From contig FR901078.1 in the NCBI GenBank assembly GCA_000438295.1, positions 1-39,835 on the forward strand: a DNA stretch of 39,835 nt, written 5' to 3'. The translations under genes were made by a program, and so were the position numbers. The stretch's first letter is position 1. The number at the start of each line of letters is the position of its first letter. Below, one piece after another: positions 9,023 to 17,692 of the stretch. The DNA is from Clostridium sp. CAG:451 (lineage in GTDB: Bacteria; Bacillota_I; Bacilli_A; RF39; UBA660). The notes under the pieces were generated by a model. That model did no database searches, was not told where the DNA came from, and worked only from the letters and a program-made list of their open reading frames with translations.

Positions 9023-10330
9023 ATGTTTGAAAGTCTAGGAGATCGTTTACAAGAAGTTCTCCATAAAGCGAAAGGTTATGGAAAGATAACTGAAGAAAAT
9101 ATTGATGAGATGATGAGAGAAATCAGGCTTTCTTTATTGGAAGCTGATGTTAACTATAAAGTAGTAAAAGAATTTACTACTAGAGTAAAAGAAAAAGCTT
9201 TAGGAGAAGAAGTTAAAAGGAGTATTAAACCGGGTGACTTATTCGTTAAAATAGTAAAAGATGAATTAACTGAATTATTAGGAGGAGAAGCAGCTCCTTT
9301 AAATATGGAAGGTAATCCTGCTACTTTGATGTTGGTTGGTCTTCAAGGATCTGGTAAAACTACTACTATTGGTAAGCTTGCTAATTATTTAAGAAAAAAA
9401 TATAAGAAGAAACCATTATTAGTAGCGGGTGATATTTATAGACCAGCTGCCATTGATCAGTTAAAACAAATAGGTAAACAATTAAGTATAGAAGTATATG
9501 AAGAAGGTATAACTAATCCTGTTTCTTTATGTCAAAGAGCTTATAATTATGCTAAAGAAAATGGTTTTGATTATGTCTTAATTGATACTGCTGGACGTTT
9601 ACAAATTGATGAACAGTTAATGGAAGAATTAAAGGAAGTAGAAGAGGCTATTAAACCACAAGAGACTTTATTAGTACTTGACTCTATGATGGGACAAGAT
9701 GCTATTCATGTAATTAATGGTTTTAATGAGAAGTTAAACTTAACTGGTGTTATCTTAACTAAGTTAGATGGTGATACTAGAGGTGGAGTTGCCCTTTCTG
9801 TTCGTCATTTAACTAATCTTCCTATTAAGTTTATTGGTACTAGTGAAAAGTTAGATGGTCTATCTAGTTTTGATCCAGAAAGAATGGCTGGTAGAATTCT
9901 AGATATGGGTGATATTATCTCTTTAGTTGAACAAGCAGAAGAAGCAATTGATGAGAAAGCAGCTACTAAGGCAGCTAAAAGATTACAACAAGGTAAGTTT
10001 GATTTAGAGGACTTTTTAACTTCTATGAAACAAATAAAGAAGTTAGGACCACTTGAGAATTTAATCAAGTTAATACCAGGTGCTAAAAAGATGGGACTTT
10101 CTAATATCCAAATACCTGAAAAGCAACTTGCTCATGTAGAAGCGATTATTCTTTCTATGACTAAAGAAGAAAGACGTGATCCTAGAATTATTAAAGCTAG
10201 TAGAAAGACAAGAATAGCTAAAGGTAGTGGAAGATCTGTTCAAGAAGTAAATCAATTACTTATTCAATTTGAACAAATGAAAAAGATGATGAAAGGCTTT
10301 AAGAAAGATAATATGCAATTACCTTTCTAA
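9023..10330 (+). CDS. ffh: Signal recognition particle GTPase Ffh
   Basis: 435 aa. Ffh binds SRP RNA and signal sequences and, with FtsY, targets proteins to the Sec translocon. The N domain is at residues 1-~95. The G domain has GLQGSGKT (106-113), DTAGRLQ and TKLDGDTRGG, and the methionine-rich M domain runs from ~300 to the end, including the RNA-binding helix-turn-helix (SGRSVQEVNQLL). The C-terminal tail is short, ending MKKMMKGFKKDNMQLPF. The ylxM and rpsP genes often found beside ffh are absent, and the gene has its own promoter. Its last 4 bases overlap the end of the convergent next gene. Confidence 0.97.
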   Translation: MFESLGDRLQEVLHKAKGYGKITEENIDEMMREIRLSLLEADVNYKVVKEFTTRVKEKALGEEVKRSIKPGDLFVKIVKDELTELLGGEAAPLNMEGNPATLMLVGLQGSGKTTTIGKLANYLRKKYKKKPLLVAGDIYRPAAIDQLKQIGKQLSIEVYEEGITNPVSLCQRAYNYAKENGFDYVLIDTAGRLQIDEQLMEELKEVEEAIKPQETLLVLDSMMGQDAIHVINGFNEKLNLTGVILTKLDGDTRGGVALSVRHLTNLPIKFIGTSEKLDGLSSFDPERMAGRILDMGDIISLVEQAEEAIDEKAATKAAKRLQQGKFDLEDFLTSMKQIKKLGPLENLIKLIPGAKKMGLSNIQIPEKQLAHVEAIILSMTKEERRDPRIIKASRKTRIAKGSGRSVQEVNQLLIQFEQMKKMMKGFKKDNMQLPF

Positions 10331-11085
10331 AGTTTAGGTATACTAATCCTTTTATCATCTTTATGATAAATATAGTCAAGATCAATTAATTTGATCTTTT
10401 TCTTTTGATAACTTTTACTTTGAGTAATATCAATTACTTTGTGATTACCATCTACATCTTTAAATCCTTGGTAATTCATCTCATTAGTAAACAAAGCGAA
10501 ATTAGATTCAAAATTATTATCACCAATTACTAAACTAGCTCTTTCCAAGTCTTTCTTTATATCGGTGATATCATCTTTAGTCAGCTTAATAGCTTCTCCT
10601 TTAGGACTTATCTCAATATATAAATTATTTTTTTCTAATGGGAATTTCTTTTGAACAATTAAATCATTAAAACGATAGAAAGTAGGAAAGTCAAAAGTAG
10701 CTTTTTTATCACCAATTTTTAATACTTTATCTGCAAAAAAGAAAGTAAAGTTAGATGAACCTGATCCTTTATATTCTAGATTAGTAAAATCAAAGTTACT
10801 GTCTAGTTTTTCAAAGTAAGGATATAGATTATTTTTCATTATTTTATACATTATCTTAGATTTAAAATATAGTTGTAAGGGAGCATTCTTTTCTTTCATC
10901 TTTTTATCTAATAAATATAGTAAAGGATAATTATCAGTTAGATATTTTTCTACTTCTATATATTTTCTTGCTAAATAGTTAATAACTTTTGCATATTCAT
11001 CTTCGGATAGATTAAAGTCATCAATATTATCTAACATATTAAAGATAGTTTCTAAATCTTTTATTTGTTTAATTTCTTCTAACAT
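10327..11085 (-). CDS. Protein-kinase-like protein of unknown function
   Basis: 252 aa, start preceded by GAGGGG. The N-terminal ~100 residues are helical. Then GSGSSNFTFFFADKVLKIG resembles a glycine-rich loop followed by a VLKIG beta-3 lysine, and near the C-terminus KLIDLDYIY resembles the metal-binding DFG/DxD segment of kinase-fold proteins such as aminoglycoside-phosphotransferase relatives. I see no clear HxD catalytic loop, so activity is doubtful. It ends tail to tail with ffh, overlapping by 4 bases. Its substrate is unknown; the kinase-fold call is inference from short motifs. Confidence 0.6.
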   Translation of the reverse strand: MLEEIKQIKDLETIFNMLDNIDDFNLSEDEYAKVINYLARKYIEVEKYLTDNYPLLYLLDKKMKEKNAPLQLYFKSKIMYKIMKNNLYPYFEKLDSNFDFTNLEYKGSGSSNFTFFFADKVLKIGDKKATFDFPTFYRFNDLIVQKKFPLEKNNLYIEISPKGEAIKLTKDDITDIKKDLERASLVIGDNNFESNFALFTNEMNYQGFKDVDGNHKVIDITQSKSYQKKKIKLIDLDYIYHKDDKRISIPKL

Positions 11086-11164
11086 AGTTATCCCCTCTTT
11101 TTTAATTAGGACATATTATAGCACTTTTATTAGGCAAAATAAAGATGCTTTAATGGTGTAATGT

Positions 11165-11173
11165 CATACTCTA
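11165..11173 (+). promoter_or_regulatory. Sigma-K/E-like -10 box
   Basis: CATACTCTA matches the CATAnnnTA -10 of late mother-cell sporulation sigma factors and lies about 20 bases before the start of a CotD-like coat gene. No matching -35 is obvious. Confidence 0.35.
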
Positions 11174-11192
11174 TATTAGAGGAGGAAATATA

Positions 11193-11534
11193 ATGTTATA
11201 TAATAATCAAGATTTTGATATGAATCAATCTGCTAGTATTGTAGGGGATGGAAATATAATTGATCAAGATATGGATATTGATGTTAATATTAATGGTATG
11301 GGAATGAATCAGGGTGGTTATATGCAAGGAATTACCCAAAGTCCTATTATCGAACCTATGCAAGAAAGACAAGTTAATAGAACTATAATTCATCAAGTTC
11401 CCCATGTTTGTCCTATTAGAACCAGAATAATTAATCATCACATTTATAAACATACTTATTGTCCAGAATATTCTTGTTGTGAAGAGAATGTAGTAAGTAA
11501 TATCAATCAAGGCTCTTGTTGTAATTTTCACTAA
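11193..11534 (+). CDS. CotD-like spore coat protein
   Basis: 113 aa with a strong AGAGGAGG site. The N-terminal half is rich in Asn, Asp, Met and Gly. The C-terminal half has a His/Cys/Tyr pattern (IIHQVPHVCP, INHHIYKHTYCP, SCCEEN, GSCCNFH) like the inner spore coat protein CotD family, whose members carry His-rich VNHxxxxH segments and terminal Cys pairs. It is a stand-alone gene closed by a strong terminator, with a sporulation-type -10 upstream. This implies the host makes endospores, or descends from spore formers. Short low-complexity proteins can mislead, so this is moderately sure. Confidence 0.55.
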   Translation: MLYNNQDFDMNQSASIVGDGNIIDQDMDIDVNINGMGMNQGGYMQGITQSPIIEPMQERQVNRTIIHQVPHVCPIRTRIINHHIYKHTYCPEYSCCEENVVSNINQGSCCNFH

Positions 11535-11560
11535 GATGAGGTTGTCTCATCTTTTTCTTT
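11533..11560 (+). terminator. Intrinsic terminator of the CotD-like gene
   Basis: AAGATGAG (11533-11540) pairs with CTCATCTT (11546-11553) around GTTGT and runs into a T-rich tail. The stem overlaps the stop codon. Confidence 0.75.
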
Positions 11561-11605
11561 AGGATATAGTTAATATGTGCTATTATGTAGGTAGAGGTGG
11601 TAGTT

Positions 11606-11986
11606 ATGAAAGTATTAACAGTAAAAGAGCCATGGGCTTCTTTAATTATCAATGGCTATAAGATGTATGAATTTAGAAGTTGGAAAACTAAATATCGGGG
11701 TAAGATTTTAATTCATGCTGGGATGACTTTAGAAAAAGATATGGCTGAAAGATTTAGCTCTTATAATCTTAATTATTATAAAGGAGAAATTATTGGAGAA
11801 GCAACATTAGTAGATTGTATTTTAGTAGATGAAGAGTTTAACAAAAAATTACATGATATTAATCCGTTTGTTTATGGAAGAAGTAATCATGTTGAGACTT
11901 ATGCTTGGAAACTAGAAAATATATGTAAGTATGACCAACCTATAAAAGTTAAGGGAAAACTTGGTCTTTGGAATTATGAAAAGTAG
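11606..11986 (+). CDS. ASCH-domain protein
   Basis: 126 aa from ATG 11606, behind GAGGTGG; a GTG at 11597 overlaps that ribosome-binding site. The start LTVKEPWASLIINGYKMYEF followed by RSW and RGKILIHAG is diagnostic of the ASCH domain, a PUA-like beta-barrel fold that binds RNA or modified nucleosides. Characterised members include N4-acetylcytidine amidohydrolase and transcription-coactivator-type proteins. Its stop is 9 bases before the next start, so it begins a three-gene operon with two transglutaminase-like proteins. Substrate unknown. Confidence 0.85.
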   Translation: MKVLTVKEPWASLIINGYKMYEFRSWKTKYRGKILIHAGMTLEKDMAERFSSYNLNYYKGEIIGEATLVDCILVDEEFNKKLHDINPFVYGRSNHVETYAWKLENICKYDQPIKVKGKLGLWNYEK

Positions 11987-11995
11987 GTGACTAGT

Positions 11996-12511
11996 ATGGA
12001 TTTAGAATCATTTTATAACTCTATATTAAATATAGGTAATAAAGATAAATATAATGATATAGTGAAAATAGTGAAAGAAGAAAAAGCTAGACTGTTAGAA
12101 AACACTGATTCACTAGATGGTTTTTGTAAGTATTTAGCTAATCAAATAGAATATGAAATTAAGACTAAGCTTAGTGGTGTTTGGGTAAACAGTATTGATT
12201 TAAATGAATTAGTCCAAGTTGATCATGTAGTATTACTTGCTGAATATCATAATAATGATGATATGAAAAGATTACTTATAGATCCGACTTTTTCACAGTT
12301 TACTAAGTCTAGTGACAAAAAATTAGTAGGTTTAGCAAGTTGGCCTAGTGAGAATTTAGATGAAAGTTTTAGAGATAAACTTTTAACAGATGGAGTAGTA
12401 GAGGTAGATGATACTAGTTTCAATAGATATTTAGATTCTTTTGGTAATCATTATCAAGATATTAATCTAGATAGATATTTAAGAGATAGAAAGGCAGATA
12501 AGATAAAGTGA
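11996..12511 (+). CDS. Transglutaminase-like (papain-fold) protein
   Basis: 171 aa from ATG 11996, five bases after AGGTGA; a GTG at 11987 lies within that site. A possible Cys-His-Asp triad is visible in order: Cys in DGFCKYLANQ, His in QVDHVVLLAEY and Asp in LLIDPTFSQF. This is the order and spacing of transglutaminase-like cysteine proteases and acyltransferases. No signal peptide, so cytoplasmic. Its TGA stop overlaps the GTG start of the next gene, indicating translational coupling. The fold is inferred from the motif; the substrate is unknown. Confidence 0.6.
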   Translation: MDLESFYNSILNIGNKDKYNDIVKIVKEEKARLLENTDSLDGFCKYLANQIEYEIKTKLSGVWVNSIDLNELVQVDHVVLLAEYHNNDDMKRLLIDPTFSQFTKSSDKKLVGLASWPSENLDESFRDKLLTDGVVEVDDTSFNRYLDSFGNHYQDINLDRYLRDRKADKIK

Positions 12512-13059
12512 AAGAAGCATACCAAAAAATTAAAACACCAAGTGAGTTATTAATGTTTATGGATAAGATTAATTATGGCTATTTATCTAAGAGTAGTAAA
12601 GTATATTTAAATAATGATGGTGATTGGTATTTAGAATATATTCTAGAGAATACTAGTGATATTTTAAATACTATGACAGGTAATTGTTTTGATCAAACAG
12701 AACTGGAAAGAGATTGGTTTACTAAGAATAATTATTATGTGGAAACATATTTTGAAATGGTTAATCTAAATTATAAAAATGTTTATCCAACACATTCTTT
12801 TTTAATATATAAAAACAATGGTAACTGGTATTTATTTGAACATGCTGATTATGAAAATAAAGGTATATATGAATTTACTAGCAAAGAAGAGTTATTAATA
12901 TTTCAAATGAATAATTATATTTCTTACTTAAAAACTTTTAATATTAGTGATTTGGAATTATCTAAAGTTATACTTAGAAAGTTTGAAAGACCAAAGAAGC
13001 ATATAGATGCTAAAGAATATCTAGATTATGTTGTTAGTAGTGAGATAGTGAATATATAA
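12508..13059 (+). CDS. Second transglutaminase-like protein
   Basis: 183 aa, GTG start in a GTGA overlap with the upstream stop. A second Cys-His-Asp/Glu set is visible: Cys in TGNCFDQTELERDWF, His in YPTHSFLIYKN and acidic/His in WYLFEHADYEN. This pattern, Cys followed by DQ and ER, then THSFLIY and WYxFEH, is typical of a small cytoplasmic transglutaminase-like family. Translational coupling to the preceding triad protein suggests the two act together or on related substrates. No function assigned. Confidence 0.6.
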   Translation: MKEAYQKIKTPSELLMFMDKINYGYLSKSSKVYLNNDGDWYLEYILENTSDILNTMTGNCFDQTELERDWFTKNNYYVETYFEMVNLNYKNVYPTHSFLIYKNNGNWYLFEHADYENKGIYEFTSKEELLIFQMNNYISYLKTFNISDLELSKVILRKFERPKKHIDAKEYLDYVVSSEIVNI

Positions 13060-13064
13060 ACAAA

Positions 13065-13089
13065 AAAAGTCTTGAAACTCAAGACTTTT
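13065..13089. terminator. Bidirectional intrinsic terminator
   Basis: AAAAGTCTTGA and TCAAGACTTTT form an 11-bp perfect stem with a 3-base loop and A/T runs on both sides. It ends the + operon before it and the minus-strand tRNAs after it. Confidence 0.85.
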
Positions 13090-13100
13090 AAAATTCTAAC

Positions 13101-13177
13101 TGGTCGGGAAGACAGGATTTGAACCTGCAACAGCTTGGTCCCAAACCAAGTGCTCTACCAAGTTGAACTACTTCCCG
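13101..13177 (-). tRNA. tRNA-Pro (TGG)
   Basis: 77 nt on the minus strand with an encoded CCA (13101-13103). Acceptor CGGGAAG/CTTCCCG pairs fully. The anticodon arm is CTTGG-TTTGGGA-CCAAG, giving TGG, and the T loop is TTCAAAT. Confidence 0.96.
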
Positions 13178-13180
13178 AAC

Positions 13181-13257
<77 letters not shown>

Positions 13258-13319
13258 ATGCTTTCCCTTGAAAGACAAATCTATCTTAGCACATTAATAA
13301 ACCCCAGTCAAGCATTTTT

Positions 13320-14267
13320 TTACAATTTAAAGGTGGTTTCATTAATAAATGTATATTCACTATGACATTTTAACTGTCTTACTAACTTAAATAAAGCCAT
13401 ATCTCGCATTTTGCACTCTAACATAATATCAACATCTTCATCAACTTTTTTTAATAAATCAAGAAATTTAATAAACTCTTTTTCATCAATATAATTATGA
13501 TGACTTCTCTTATCCTTTCTACTTTTGGGAGAAGAAAAGTGTATCTTAGCTTTTAACTTCGTATCCTTCCAAGTAGATAAAATATCTTTTAAATCACTAC
13601 TTGTTAATTTCTTTTTATTATTACATTTATAATGATGATAATCTAAAACCATAGGAATATTTAATTTTTCACAAATAGCTAGAGTATCTTCAAAAGTAAA
13701 TAGTTTATCATCATTTTCTAAAATGATAATATCTTTTAAATAATCAGGTAACTTTTTAAAATTAGTAATAAATCTTTTAACACTTTCTTCTTTGTTATCC
13801 TTACCACTCCCAACATGAATAATTGCTTTACCATTTATCCCTAGTAATTTAAAAAGATTATAATGGTATTCAATTTGTTTTATAGATATTTCTACAACTT
13901 TTTCATTAACACTATTTAAAACACAATACTGATCTAAATGGGTATCAACTCGCATTCTATACCTCTTTATCTTTTTTCCTATATCATTAAACTTTTCACT
14001 AAAAGGTAATAAATAATCAAAATTAACTTTATCATGAGTAGCTAGAGGAATAATATTAGGAGACATTCTATAGAAATATACTTCATTTATATGATTATAG
14101 TTAATAACATTATCAAAGATATATAAATTTCTATTAATAATTTCTCTTAACCTTCTATTACTATCTTCAGAAGTTAGTCTAGAGTAAGTCTTATAAGTCA
14201 TAGTATGAGAGTAAGTAATATTATCTAAAGATAAGGGACTTGCTACATAACCTAGATGGATTTTCAT
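13320..14267 (-). CDS. uvsE: UV DNA damage endonuclease UvsE/UvdE
   Basis: 315 aa from ATG 14267, five bases after GGTGA; an upstream in-frame ATG at 14279 overlaps that site. UvsE is a TIM-barrel, metal-dependent endonuclease that nicks 5' of UV lesions, an alternative to UvrABC. Family signatures are the start IHLGYVASPLS, then YRMSPNIIPLATH, RVDTHLDQYCVLNS, IIHVGSGKDNKEES, ILENDDKLFTFED and PMVLDYHHYKCNN, which together carry the His/Glu/Asp metal ligands. In Bacillota uvsE is often linked to spore UV resistance, consistent with the CotD-like gene nearby. Confidence 0.92.
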   Translation of the reverse strand: MKIHLGYVASPLSLDNITYSHTMTYKTYSRLTSEDSNRRLREIINRNLYIFDNVINYNHINEVYFYRMSPNIIPLATHDKVNFDYLLPFSEKFNDIGKKIKRYRMRVDTHLDQYCVLNSVNEKVVEISIKQIEYHYNLFKLLGINGKAIIHVGSGKDNKEESVKRFITNFKKLPDYLKDIIILENDDKLFTFEDTLAICEKLNIPMVLDYHHYKCNNKKKLTSSDLKDILSTWKDTKLKAKIHFSSPKSRKDKRSHHNYIDEKEFIKFLDLLKKVDEDVDIMLECKMRDMALFKLVRQLKCHSEYTFINETTFKL

Positions 14268-14353
14268 GTCAATCACCATTATTAGTATTTCAAAATCTAG
14301 AAAGTATTATTCTATAAAATTAAAAACAACATATATTTTAATAGGTGATTATT

Positions 14354-14917
14354 TTGAAAAATGAAATAAATATTGCTTTTCCCCAAGTACCATATGAGAA
14401 TTTAAAAGAAAAACTAACTACGTTTATTGAAAATGAAGTAGATAATTTTTTAGACTTTGCTAAAGAAAAATATCAAATAGAACTTCCCTGTAATTTAACT
14501 ATTACTTATGAGTATTATAGATATAATAGTTATGATAGTTATGTATTTTATATATCTAGTTTTGTCTTTGGAGCTCATCCTGATAATAGGATAATATCTT
14601 TTACTTATGATACTATTAATAATAAGCTTATTACTATGGCTGATTTAATAGATAAAGATCCATTTCTTTTAAATTATTTATCAAAAGAAACTAGAAGTAA
14701 ACTTTTAAACAATAAACGTATTGTTGATAGAAATATGCTGTTAGAAGGGACTAAACCAGTTATAGATAATTATCAAGTGTTTGCTTTTACTCCTAGAGGA
14801 ATTATTCTTTTCTTTCAAGAATATCAAATAGCTCCTTATTCATCAGGCAGCTTTAAGGTGTTAATTCCTTACCGAAATAGTGATTTCTTAGATAGAAGAA
14901 TATTTTCTGCCTATTAA
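14354..14917 (+). CDS. DUF3298/RsiV-like protein
   Basis: 187 aa from TTG 14354, five bases after AGGTGA; a GTG at 14345 lies inside that site. The pattern DSYVFYISSFVFG, then HPDNRIISFTYD, LITMADLI, and a C-terminal FQEYQIAPYSSGSFKVLIPY matches the DUF3298 domain found in the external part of RsiV and PdaC. In RsiV it binds lysozyme. Here there is no membrane segment or signal peptide, which is unusual. Function unknown. Confidence 0.7.
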   Translation: MKNEINIAFPQVPYENLKEKLTTFIENEVDNFLDFAKEKYQIELPCNLTITYEYYRYNSYDSYVFYISSFVFGAHPDNRIISFTYDTINNKLITMADLIDKDPFLLNYLSKETRSKLLNNKRIVDRNMLLEGTKPVIDNYQVFAFTPRGIILFFQEYQIAPYSSGSFKVLIPYRNSDFLDRRIFSAY

Positions 14918-14927
14918 TAAACATTAG

Positions 14928-14956
14928 TTGACACAATAATCATTTTAAGCTATTTA
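14928..14956 (+). promoter_or_regulatory. Promoter of the DUF308 membrane protein
   Basis: A perfect TTGACA (14928-14933), 17-base spacer and TATTTA (14951-14956). Confidence 0.4.
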
Positions 14957-15000
14957 ATTATTAAATCTCAAGTAGTATACTAATGATATGGAGGTTTATA

Positions 15001-15549
15001 ATGATTAGAAATTATTTAAAGAATTTTGAAAAGTATTCTATTTTGATATCTAGTTTGTTAGTTATTTTAGGAATATTCTTATTAGTTAGTCCTATGAAGT
15101 CACTAGAAGTAGCAGTTATATTTTTTGCTGCTATTATGATTGTTAATGGTATTAGTAGTTTTATCTCTTACTTTATGTTACCTAATGAAGAAAGACTATT
15201 TAGTCTTGATTTGGTAACAGGAATAGTAACAACATTAACTGGTAGTCTTATCTATCTTTATAGAATGGATTTAATTAATGTTTTTCCAGTGATTTTAGGT
15301 ATATGGATAATAGTTAGTAATTTAATAAAGATGCAGTTATCGATTAATCTAAGTGCTATTGCAGGTAGTAATTGGTTCTTATTACTAATTACTCAAATAT
15401 TAATGATTATTCTAGGAGTAGTATTGATTACTAATCCATTTAGTTCATTAATAGCCTTAACCACTCTTGCTGGATCTTTCTTGATAATAGCAGAAGTAGC
15501 TAGTCTAATAGAAAGTATTTATATTCTAGTAAAATTAAGGAATCTTTAG
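15001..15549 (+). CDS. HdeD-like DUF308 membrane protein
   Basis: 182 aa from ATG 15001, 6 bases after GGAGG; in-frame starts at 14983 and nearby lie upstream of that site. Six hydrophobic segments are visible in three hairpins, with short loops and the internal repeat of GIFLLVSP, SLEVAVIFFAAIMIVNGI and GVVLITNPFSSLIAL. This is the DUF308/HdeD family of small membrane proteins. HdeD is linked to acid stress in enterics, but the role in Bacillota is unknown. Confidence 0.8.
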   Translation: MIRNYLKNFEKYSILISSLLVILGIFLLVSPMKSLEVAVIFFAAIMIVNGISSFISYFMLPNEERLFSLDLVTGIVTTLTGSLIYLYRMDLINVFPVILGIWIIVSNLIKMQLSINLSAIAGSNWFLLLITQILMIILGVVLITNPFSSLIALTTLAGSFLIIAEVASLIESIYILVKLRNL

Positions 15550-15559
15550 GATTCTTTTT
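15537..15559 (+). terminator. Weak intrinsic terminator
   Basis: AAGGAATC pairs with GATTCTTT (one G-U) around the stop codon of the DUF308 gene and is followed by Ts. Confidence 0.4.
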
Positions 15560-15616
15560 ATATGGATTTAAGTGATGTAATATTTTAAACTTTTAATATT
15601 CTTTTTTAGCAACCTG

Positions 15617-15625
15617 TGTTATAAT
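15617..15625 (+). promoter_or_regulatory. Extended -10 promoter
   Basis: TGTTATAAT is a consensus extended -10 about 14 bases before the GAGG ribosome-binding site of the next gene. Confidence 0.55.
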
Positions 15626-15646
15626 ACAGGCAAGAAGTGAGGATAT

Positions 15647-16543
15647 ATGGATAAAGAAAAGATTAAAAATATAATTATTATCGTTTTAATATGTTTGTTA
15701 GTTTTAGTAACAACTCTATTTATTATTTCTAAGAAAGATGAAAATAAAAGTAATGAGGTAACTGTTACTGTAGAAGCAGTAGGAAAGAAATATTTACTAG
15801 GTAGTAGTAAAAACAAAGATTATTTAATTACTAATTATAAAGGTGACTATAAGGAAAAAGATAAGATTAAGTTTACTTATAAAAATAAAGATAAGAAAGA
15901 AAAAGATGGATTAACTAATATTAAAGTAAGTGATGAAGACTTAATAGTTGATTATAAAGCTAAGGAAGAAGAAAAAACAGTAGAGAAAAGTAAATCTAGT
16001 AATGATTATCAATCTACTGATAATAGTAGTACTATAAATACTAATAATAATCAAGTAAATAGTTCTAGTACTGATACAAATATTGATGATGAAGTAGTAA
16101 CTTATGTTAATACGCTGAAGGATGATAGTGCTACTAGTAGTTTAAAAACTAACTTTGTTACTTTGGTTGATTTTATCTTTTATGATGGTACTATTAAAGG
16201 ACATACTTTTAAAGAATTAACTAATGAAGCTAAATTAAAAGTACTAGAAGCAATGCTTTATCTAGACTCAAAGGTGGAAAAATACTTTCCTAATTATAAA
16301 GAAGAAATTAGTAGTAAGACAGGTAGGGCATATACTACTGTTAAAGATAAAGTGGTTAATAGCTATTTAAATATTACATCAGCTATTTGTAGTAAAGATA
16401 GTTCTATTTGTGATAGTGCTAAGGAAGACTTTCAAAATTTAAAGAAGAACTTCGGACTTACTTGGTCAGTAATAAAAGAAGTAGCAGGTGACTCTAAAGA
16501 AAGTATTAAAAACTGGTATGAAATTTGGAGTGGTAAGAAGTAG
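15647..16543 (+). CDS. Single-pass membrane protein with Ser/Asn linker
   Basis: 298 aa. A short cytoplasmic start (MDKEKIKN) leads to one membrane segment (about 8-27) and a Lys/Glu-rich external part of ~90 residues with a small beta pattern (VTVTVEAVGKKYLLG). A low-complexity Ser/Asn/Thr linker follows (~115-150), then a helical C-terminal domain of ~145 residues with two Cys near ICSKDSSICDS. It resembles Bacillota anchored lipoprotein-like or cell-wall proteins, but I recognise no family. Confidence 0.6.
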   Translation: MDKEKIKNIIIIVLICLLVLVTTLFIISKKDENKSNEVTVTVEAVGKKYLLGSSKNKDYLITNYKGDYKEKDKIKFTYKNKDKKEKDGLTNIKVSDEDLIVDYKAKEEEKTVEKSKSSNDYQSTDNSSTINTNNNQVNSSSTDTNIDDEVVTYVNTLKDDSATSSLKTNFVTLVDFIFYDGTIKGHTFKELTNEAKLKVLEAMLYLDSKVEKYFPNYKEEISSKTGRAYTTVKDKVVNSYLNITSAICSKDSSICDSAKEDFQNLKKNFGLTWSVIKEVAGDSKESIKNWYEIWSGKK

Positions 16544-16598
16544 AAAAATGTTCATTTTTAAATAATAATATGCTATCCTTATAATAGGAGAGGTGAAT

Positions 16599-17663
16599 AT
16601 GGAAAATATAAAGAAATTGTTTATTTTACTTATAATTAGTAGTTTTCTAATCTTACCTAATGTTTATGCTGAAGATAGTAACTATCTAAATATAAGTAAT
16701 AATACTGTTAAGACAGTAAATCATAGTATGTTTACAGCCGGTGATGATGTTTCTACTAATAATATGGTTAAAGGAATTGATTTTACGGCTGGTAATAATC
16801 TAAACATAAATGGTAGTTCTGAATATGGAATGTTTGCTGGTAATAGTATTAACTTTAAAGGTATGGTTACTAGAGATTTATTTGTTGCAGGTAATCAAAT
16901 AGTAATTGATAGTAGTGCTAATATAGCAAGGGATTTATATGTAGCAGGTAATACTATAACAATATCAGCAGACATTAAAGGAAATATCTTTTTAGCAGCT
17001 AGTGAGGTTATCATTGATTCTAAAGAAATAAGTGGTGATGTCACTCTAAATAGTGGTAAGTTAACAATATCTGATAATACTAAGATAAATGGTACCTTAA
17101 AATATAATGATAATATAGATTATTCTAATACTAATGCTAGCATTAAAGAGATAAAAACATATCATGTTGATGAAAAGAGTAAGGATGAGGTTATACCATC
17201 AATTAGTAGTATTCTATTAGGAATAGTAACTAGCTTTTTAGTAGCTTTAGCAATATATTTACTATTACCAGCTAGCTATAAGGTACTTGATGAAGTTAAG
17301 AAAGATAAAGTATTTAAAACTTTTGGAAATGGTTTTCTTTTCTTGATAGCAGTACCGGTTATTTCTGTAATATTAATGATTAGTACTGTTTGTATGCCAC
17401 TTGCTATTATAGCTTTAATCTTATATGGAATAATTATTTATCTATCAAGTATTATTTCATCAGTTTATTTTGGTAGATTAATAGGTAATAAAATCTTAAA
17501 ATTAAATAATATTTATTTACAAATATTAATTGGTGTAGTAATTACTAGACTAATAAGGTTAATTCCTATCATTGGTGGATTATATAGTTTTGTAATTGTT
17601 ATCTTGGGAGTAGGTTTAGTTTACAATATGATGGTGAAACTTCATAAAGAAGCACTTGACTAA
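16599..17663 (+). CDS. Bactofilin-like membrane protein
   Basis: 354 aa from ATG 16599; GTG 16593 overlaps the GGAGAGG site. A signal peptide (residues ~1-23, ending NVYA) precedes an external right-handed beta-helix of short repeats (FTAGNNLNING, FVAGNQIVIDS, YVAGNTITISA, FLAASEVIIDS; residues ~45-165), as in bactofilin/polymer-forming domains. Four or so membrane helices follow (205-225, 245-290, 315-345). This layout of an external polymer-like helix on a membrane base is common in Bacillota. It likely forms an envelope scaffold; the partner is unknown. Confidence 0.75.
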   Translation: MENIKKLFILLIISSFLILPNVYAEDSNYLNISNNTVKTVNHSMFTAGDDVSTNNMVKGIDFTAGNNLNINGSSEYGMFAGNSINFKGMVTRDLFVAGNQIVIDSSANIARDLYVAGNTITISADIKGNIFLAASEVIIDSKEISGDVTLNSGKLTISDNTKINGTLKYNDNIDYSNTNASIKEIKTYHVDEKSKDEVIPSISSILLGIVTSFLVALAIYLLLPASYKVLDEVKKDKVFKTFGNGFLFLIAVPVISVILMISTVCMPLAIIALILYGIIIYLSSIISSVYFGRLIGNKILKLNNIYLQILIGVVITRLIRLIPIIGGLYSFVIVILGVGLVYNMMVKLHKEALD

Positions 17664-17692
17664 TACCTATTAAAAGGTTACACTTATACTGT

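Noticed and set aside
11196..11531. 111-aa minus-strand frame
   Set aside because: Antisense shadow of the CotD-like gene with an Ile/Asn-rich composition.
16580..16585. TATAAT as promoter of the bactofilin-like gene
   Set aside because: Transcription from it would start inside the ribosome-binding site; more likely chance in AT-rich DNA or a leaderless side product.
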